NCBI GenBank assembly: GCA_033764095.1
Contig: JANRJF010000459.1
Span: 1 to 9,799 of the forward strand
Origin: JBDTMT01 sp033764095
Lineage (GTDB): Bacteria > Desulfobacterota > Binatia > HRBIN30 > CADEER01
Length of the DNA stretch: 9,799 nucleotides
Reading direction: 5' to 3'
Within the stretch, counting starts at the first letter, position 1. Each line of letters starts with the position of its first letter. The position numbers and the translations under genes were made by a program. Shown here in pieces: positions 6,111-9,799 of this stretch. The notes under the pieces were generated by a model. It did no database searches and had not been told where the DNA came from. It saw nothing but the letters and a program-made list of their open reading frames with translations.

Positions 6111-6256
6111 CCCTGCGTCTCCGATACGAACGCCGGCGGAATTACCGCCTACGCTCCACCGCCACAGTTCGCTCCCAATGACCTGCCGGGCCTGAAAAAA
6201 TTTCGCCACTGCTACCTCACCTGACATTGTGTTGTCAAAGGCGCGCCGAGTCGCCG
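6111..6256 (-). promoter_or_regulatory. Intergenic leader of the cohesin/dockerin gene, with candidate promoter
   Basis: TTGACA (complement of 6233-6238) and TAGCAG (complement of 6209-6214) are 18 nt apart on the minus strand, a plausible sigma70-like promoter with a perfect -35 and a weak -10. The -35 is half of a dyad, TGACA-N6-TGTCA (6222-6237), suggesting an operator. A run AAAAAATTT lies just downstream (6195-6203). The roughly 90-nt leader contains a perfect 5-bp hairpin, ggcgg-aatta-ccgcc (6135-6149). I do not recognise a known riboswitch in it. Confidence 0.4.
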
Positions 6257-7633
6257 TTATGCTGCGGGGCACCCGTTCAATGCGTTGTTCACCGCGGCGA
6301 TGAGCTCGTTGATGCCGACCATCCCGTCACCGTTCGCGTCGAACGACTCGCACTCCGACAGCGGCGTGCTGCCGAGCGCGATGTTGACGCCGAGAATCAA
6401 CTCATTGATGGCCACCATGCCGTCGTTGTTGCAATCGCCGACGCAGGCGGGCACCGGCGGGGTGCCGGTGTTCTTCAACACCGAGACGTCGGCGGTGTCG
6501 TAGTTGCTGCTGATCAGGTCCGGCAGCCGATCGTTGTTCAGGTCGGCGGCGATCAGGCCCCACGAGCCGGAATTGGTCTCGAACTGCACCGCATCCTGGA
6601 AGTTGCCGTCGCCGGTGCCGACCAGCACCGAGACACTGCCCTCGAACTCGGGCGTGCCGAAGCTGTCGGCGGTGGCGAGGTCGCGGATGCCGTCACCATT
6701 GAAGTCGCCGACCACGACGCTCTCGGGGAAGCCGCCGACCAGATACGGCACGGCCTCGGCGAGGATGCCGCCGCCGGTGTTGAAGAGGACGTCGAGCGTG
6801 TCGAAGTACTCGGTCGCCACCGCGACGTCGTCGAGCCCGTCGCCGTCGAGATCGCTCACCGCGATTCCCTGCGGCGACTCCTCGACCGCCGCCGTGCCGG
6901 CGACCAGGAACAACCCGTCGCCCTGGCCGAGCAGCGTCGCCACCGCGGCGTCGTCGTTCAGGCTGACAGCGAGGTCGGTGCTGCCCTGGTTGTCGAGATT
7001 GCCGGAGGCGAGGCCGAGCGGTCCGCCGGCGACGTCGGTGGTCTTCAACTCGCCGAAGCCGCCGAGGCCGTCGCCGAGACGGGCGCTGACCGTGTCGCCG
7101 AACAGATCGGCGGTGGCGACATCGAGCTTGCCGTCGCCGTTGAAGTCGGCGAGCACGACGCTCTGCGGGAAGGAGCCCATCGCGACCGACACGCCATCGT
7201 CGAAGTGGCCGTCGCCATGACCGATGAAGACGACGATGCTGTCGCCGCTCTCGTCGGCAACCACCAGGTCGATCTTGGTGTCGCCATTCAGATTGCCGGA
7301 GGCGATCGCGCTCGGCGCGCCACCGACGTCGAGCGTGTCGCCGACCGTCAGGCCGCTCTCGCCGTCGCCGAGCAGGATGGTGACGTTGTCCGACCCGCTG
7401 TTGGCGGTGGCGAGGTCGAGATGCCCGTCACCGTTGAAATCTCCCGAGGCCAACCCAACCGGGGCATCGGAGCAGTCGACATCCGGCGTGCAGCCCGACG
7501 GACCGAGCCCGACGTTCACCGCCGGCGCAAACGACAGGGCCGGAATTCCCGCCCAGGCTGCCGCTGCGACCAGCGCCACGACCCCCGTCGCGACTGCGCT
7601 TCCCCCTCGTCCCCAAGTGCGATTGCGACTCAC
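6257..7633 (-). CDS. Secreted seven-repeat FG-GAP/VCBS beta-propeller with C-terminal dockerin-like EF-hand pair
   Basis: The 458-residue protein has a signal peptide (hydrophobic 12-28, cleavage after AWA). Residues 58-388 hold seven repeats of the integrin-alpha/FG-GAP kind, each about 45-50 residues, built on G(D/N)FNGDGxxDLA and VLxGxGDGxF. The calcium loops are clearest at 65-73, 163-171, 261-269 and 310-318; repeats 2, 4 and 7 have altered loops (NLNGDTKID, NLDNQGSTD, DLNNDRLPD). Seven repeats would close one propeller. The C-terminus (397-456) is a double EF-hand tail, DCNNDGMVAINE and DANGDGMVGINE, with four Cys (397, 401, 428, 456), closely matching the tail of the 5184-6110 product. 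The start is GTG at 7631-7633, supported by GAGGA 7 nt upstream. Likely role: ligand binding at the cell surface or outside the cell. No catalytic domain is seen. Confidence 0.9.
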   Translation of the reverse strand: MSRNRTWGRGGSAVATGVVALVAAAAWAGIPALSFAPAVNVGLGPSGCTPDVDCSDAPVGLASGDFNGDGHLDLATANSGSDNVTILLGDGESGLTVGDTLDVGGAPSAIASGNLNGDTKIDLVVADESGDSIVVFIGHGDGHFDDGVSVAMGSFPQSVVLADFNGDGKLDVATADLFGDTVSARLGDGLGGFGELKTTDVAGGPLGLASGNLDNQGSTDLAVSLNDDAAVATLLGQGDGLFLVAGTAAVEESPQGIAVSDLDGDGLDDVAVATEYFDTLDVLFNTGGGILAEAVPYLVGGFPESVVVGDFNGDGIRDLATADSFGTPEFEGSVSVLVGTGDGNFQDAVQFETNSGSWGLIAADLNNDRLPDLISSNYDTADVSVLKNTGTPPVPACVGDCNNDGMVAINELILGVNIALGSTPLSECESFDANGDGMVGINELIAAVNNALNGCPAA

Positions 7634-7952
7634 GACACACTCCTCGGCGTATGCAATGCGGATTCGAACCGGTGCGAGATTCGTGGCGCCGGAAGGCCAT
7701 GTCGCTGGCGCGGCTCCGGAGCGCGCGTGGCGCGGCGTGTCTCCACGATGACCAAGATGATGGGCGAGCTTTGCCGGCCACCCAAAACTTTGTCAAGGCG
7801 CGGACCGGCGTGCCGAGCAACGCGCGCGCCAATCGCCGAAATGCTGCGCTGAACAGCACTCTCGACCCGCCGAGACATCGTGCGGACCCGGTTGTGTCGT
7901 GTCCAGCGAGGCGATTGCTCATCGCGGCGGGCTGGTCTAGACGGCCCGGGCG
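7634..7952. other. 319-nt divergent intergenic region, no gene seen
   Basis: This stretch separates the minus-strand propeller gene from the plus-strand CoA-transferase genes and should hold promoters for both. For the minus gene, the ribosome-binding site is GAGGA (complement of 7641-7645), and a TTGACA hexamer (complement of 7792-7797) sits in a GCGCCTTGACAA context like that upstream of the 5184-6110 gene, but without a convincing -10. For the plus gene, ttgctc (7915-7920) and tagacg (7938-7943) are 17 nt apart, a very weak pair that would give almost no leader. A perfect palindrome gctccggagc is at 7713-7722. Open frames here are extensions of antisense frames and look spurious. Confidence 0.6.
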
Positions 7953-9113
7953 ATGACGGGCGCGTTGAACGGAATCCGCGTGGTCGAGTGCGGCGACGGG
8001 GTCTCGGCGGCCTACGCCGGCAAGCTGCTCGCCGACCTCGGCGCCGACGTGGTGAAGGTCGAATCGCCGGCCGGCGACACGGCGCGCCGGCGCGGACCCT
8101 ACCCCGGCGGCACGCCCGACCCCGAGCGCAGCGGCCTCTACCTCTATCTGAACACCAACAAGCGCGGCGCCGTGCTCGACCTGGCGTCCGCCGAGGGGCG
8201 GGCGTCATTGGATGCGCTGGCACGCCGCGCCGACCTGGTGGTGCACAACCTGCCGCCCGCCGACACCGCGGCGCGCGGGCTCGCCGCCGACGCCCTGCTC
8301 GCCGCCAACCCGCGCCTGGTGGTGGCGTCGATCACTCCTTACGGCCTGCAGGGCGCGCGCCGCGACTGGGCGGCGACCGATCTGACGCTGTGGAACGCCG
8401 GCGGCATCGCCTACCTGAACGGCGGCGGCTTCGAAGCCGAGGATCTGCCGCCGCTCAAGCCGTTCGGCCAGCAGGCTGAGTTCCAGGGCGGCGTCAACGC
8501 GGCCATTGCGGCGCTCGGCGCGCTGCGCGTCGCACGCCGCGACGGCAGCGGCCAGCACGTCGTCGTCTCGATCCAGCAGACGCTGGCGGCGATCCTCGAG
8601 CTGACCTTCGAGTACTGGCCGTATCAGGGCCTGATCGCCTCGCGCCTCGGCCGCAAGCCGATCCAGCCGCTCGACTTCCTCGAGTGCCGCGACGGCTGGG
8701 TGTTCATCTGCTGCGTCGAGGAGCACCAGTGGCAGGAGTTCGTGCGCATGATCGGCAGCCCCGAGTGGGCGGAGATGGAGCTGTTCGCCGATCGCCTGAG
8801 CCGCGGCGCCAACTGGGACGCGCTGAAGATCTTCCTGCAGGAATGGGCGAGCGAGCAGTCGGTCATGGAGGTCTACCACGCCGCGCAGCAGCGCCGCATT
8901 CCGTTCGCGCCGGTGTCGACGATGGGCGACCTGCTCGCCTCCGAGCACCTGAAGGCGCGCGGCTTCTTTGCCACCCTCGACCTGCCGGGCGCGCCGATCC
9001 GCGTGCCCGGTGCGCCGTACAAGCTCACCGCCACGCCGTGGGCGATCCGCCGCCCGGCGCCGCGCCTCGGCGAGCACACCGCCGAGGTGCTGCGCGAAGC
9101 CGGCGCGGCCTGA
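7953..9113 (+). CDS. Family III CoA-transferase (CaiB/BaiF), catalytic Asp replaced by Glu
   Basis: Family III enzymes transfer CoA between carboxylic acids through an enzyme-bound anhydride on an Asp, and form interlocked dimers. The 386 residues are the usual length. The N-terminal signature is clear (GIRVVECGDGVSAAYAGKLL, then ADLGADVVKVESPAGD), followed by LYLYLNTNKRGAVLDL, DLVVHNLPP and SITPYG, and the C-terminal half has RRIPFAPVSTMGDLLASEHL and RGFF. Where most members read AD-x3-G with the catalytic Asp, this one reads AEFQGG with Glu176, before the conserved GQHVVVSIQ. It may be a shifted active site or a non-catalytic subunit paired with the next gene's product. The start at 7953 gives the family's natural N-terminus, but the ribosome-binding site is weak. 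It is the first gene of a plus-strand pair. The substrate is unknown. Confidence 0.93.
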   Translation: MTGALNGIRVVECGDGVSAAYAGKLLADLGADVVKVESPAGDTARRRGPYPGGTPDPERSGLYLYLNTNKRGAVLDLASAEGRASLDALARRADLVVHNLPPADTAARGLAADALLAANPRLVVASITPYGLQGARRDWAATDLTLWNAGGIAYLNGGGFEAEDLPPLKPFGQQAEFQGGVNAAIAALGALRVARRDGSGQHVVVSIQQTLAAILELTFEYWPYQGLIASRLGRKPIQPLDFLECRDGWVFICCVEEHQWQEFVRMIGSPEWAEMELFADRLSRGANWDALKIFLQEWASEQSVMEVYHAAQQRRIPFAPVSTMGDLLASEHLKARGFFATLDLPGAPIRVPGAPYKLTATPWAIRRPAPRLGEHTAEVLREAGAA

Positions 9114-9125
9114 ACGAGATCCGCC

Positions 9126-9799
9126 ATGACGTTACCGCTCGAAGGCATCCGCGTCGCCGACTTCACCTGGGTGTGGGCCGGACCGTTCTGCACGCTGCAG
9201 CTCGCCCACCTCGGCGCCGAGGTGATCCGCGTCGAGAGCGCCTCTCGCACCTGCGTCACCCGCCTGCTGCCGCCGTTCGCCGACGGCGAGCCGGGCCGCA
9301 ACCGCAGCGGCTACTTCAACCAGTACAACCAGGGGAAGCTGAGCCTGGCGCTCGACATGAAGCACGGCGAGGCGCTGGCGGTGGCGAAAGACCTGGTCGC
9401 GCAGTGCGACATCGTCTGCGAGAACTTCGCCGCCGGCGTGATGACGCGTATGGGGCTGGGCTACGAGGCGCTGCGCCAGGTGCGGCCCGACCTCATCATG
9501 ATCGCGCTCTCCGGCTACGGCGCCACCGGCCCGGAGAGCGAGTTCGTCTCCTACGGCCCGGCGCAAGTGCCGCTGTCGGGGCTGTCGTCGCTGACTGGCT
9601 ACGCCGACTGGCCGCCGATGCACGTCGGCATCTCCTACGGCGATCCGACCGGCGGCCTGCACGGCGCCGTCGCGGTGCTCGCCGCGCTGCTGCACCGCGA
9701 CGCCACCGGCGAGGGGCAGTACATCGACCTGTCGCAATGGGAGACCAGCATCGCCGTGCTCGGCGAGGGCGTGCTGGAGCAGAGCGTCACCGGCGCGCA
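9126..9799 (+). CDS. Family III CoA-transferase (CaiB/BaiF), 5' part
   Basis: The frame starts at ATG 9126, 12 nt after the previous stop codon, with GAGAT about 7 nt upstream, and stays open to the window end (224 complete codons). It has the family N-terminus (GIRVADFTWVWAGPFCTLQL, then AHLGAEVIRVES), YFNQYNQGKLSLALDM, DIVCENFAAGVM and IALSGYGATGP. The catalytic Asp is present as Asp173 in ISYGDPTGG, followed by GEGQYIDLSQWE. The Trp-rich start (FTWVWAGP) resembles the formyl-CoA/succinyl-CoA transferase branch. Tight spacing to the preceding, Glu-bearing paralogue suggests co-translation and possibly a heteromeric enzyme in the manner of BbsEF (succinyl-CoA:benzylsuccinate CoA-transferase). 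The C-terminal half is not in the window. Confidence 0.93.
   Translation, partial: MTLPLEGIRVADFTWVWAGPFCTLQLAHLGAEVIRVESASRTCVTRLLPPFADGEPGRNRSGYFNQYNQGKLSLALDMKHGEALAVAKDLVAQCDIVCENFAAGVMTRMGLGYEALRQVRPDLIMIALSGYGATGPESEFVSYGPAQVPLSGLSSLTGYADWPPMHVGISYGDPTGGLHGAVAVLAALLHRDATGEGQYIDLSQWETSIAVLGEGVLEQSVTGA

Noticed and set aside
5174..6247. GGCGCGCC palindrome just after the stop codons of both dockerin-tailed genes (5176-5183 and 6240-6247)
   Set aside because: No T-tract follows either copy, so they are not terminators. Two copies of a GC-only 8-mer in GC-rich DNA can be chance.
7655..7685. tRNA-like T-loop (GGTTCGAATCC) on the minus strand
   Set aside because: Only three base pairs of a T-stem form, and no acceptor stem, D-arm, anticodon arm or CCA end can be built around it.
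6227..7852. Long plus-strand open frame (541 codons) opposite the propeller gene
   Set aside because: It is a mirror of the repetitive propeller coding sequence on the other strand, with low-complexity Ala/Val/Asp composition and no recognisable domain.
8205..9737. Minus-strand open frames (8205-9077 and 9132-9737) opposite the CoA-transferases
   Set aside because: Both are antisense to clearly recognisable CaiB/BaiF genes and have no domain motifs of their own.

Overview
This GC-rich window carries ten protein genes (the first and last cut by the window ends) and no RNA gene that I can support. The gene content is a GC-rich, Gram-negative-type bacterium: Lgt lipoprotein transferases, FabI, tandem CaiB/BaiF CoA-transferases, secreted proteins with EF-hand/dockerin-like tails, and a Cys-containing C-terminal sorting signal of the MYXO-CTERM kind. 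By inference this suggests a deltaproteobacterial or Binatota (Desulfobacterota_B)-like lineage. That placement is from memory of such proteins and has not been tested.

Layout. 2-622 (+) is the 3' part of a short-chain dehydrogenase. It converges, with 3 nt between the stop codons, on a minus-strand block reading right to left: fabI (2934-3710), a G-rich spacer, two tandem lgt paralogues (2064-2846 and 1306-2064) and a HAD phosphatase (626-1309). The last three genes are joined by two ATGA stop/start overlaps. Upstream of fabI is a strong minus-strand intrinsic terminator (about 3754-3788) that closes the next block.

3829-7633 (-) holds three secreted proteins in a row. The first in reading direction (6257-7633) is a seven-repeat FG-GAP beta-propeller with a C-terminal dockerin-like EF-hand pair. 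The second (5184-6110) has a cohesin-fold-like N-terminal domain and a very similar dockerin-like pair. The third (3829-5055) has two near-identical cohesin-like domains, a Thr/Pro stalk and a C-terminal Cys + transmembrane + Arg sorting signal. Together they look like a small surface-anchored cohesin/dockerin assembly: an anchored scaffold with two docking modules and two secreted partners with matching tails. This is the most interesting content of the window. The pairing is inferred from architecture and adjacency only.

7634-7952 is a 319-nt divergent intergenic region. To its right on the plus strand are two tandem family III (CaiB/BaiF) CoA-transferase genes, 12 nt apart (7953-9113, and 9126 to the window end). 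The first has Glu where the family's catalytic Asp is expected; the second keeps the Asp. This suggests a two-subunit enzyme.
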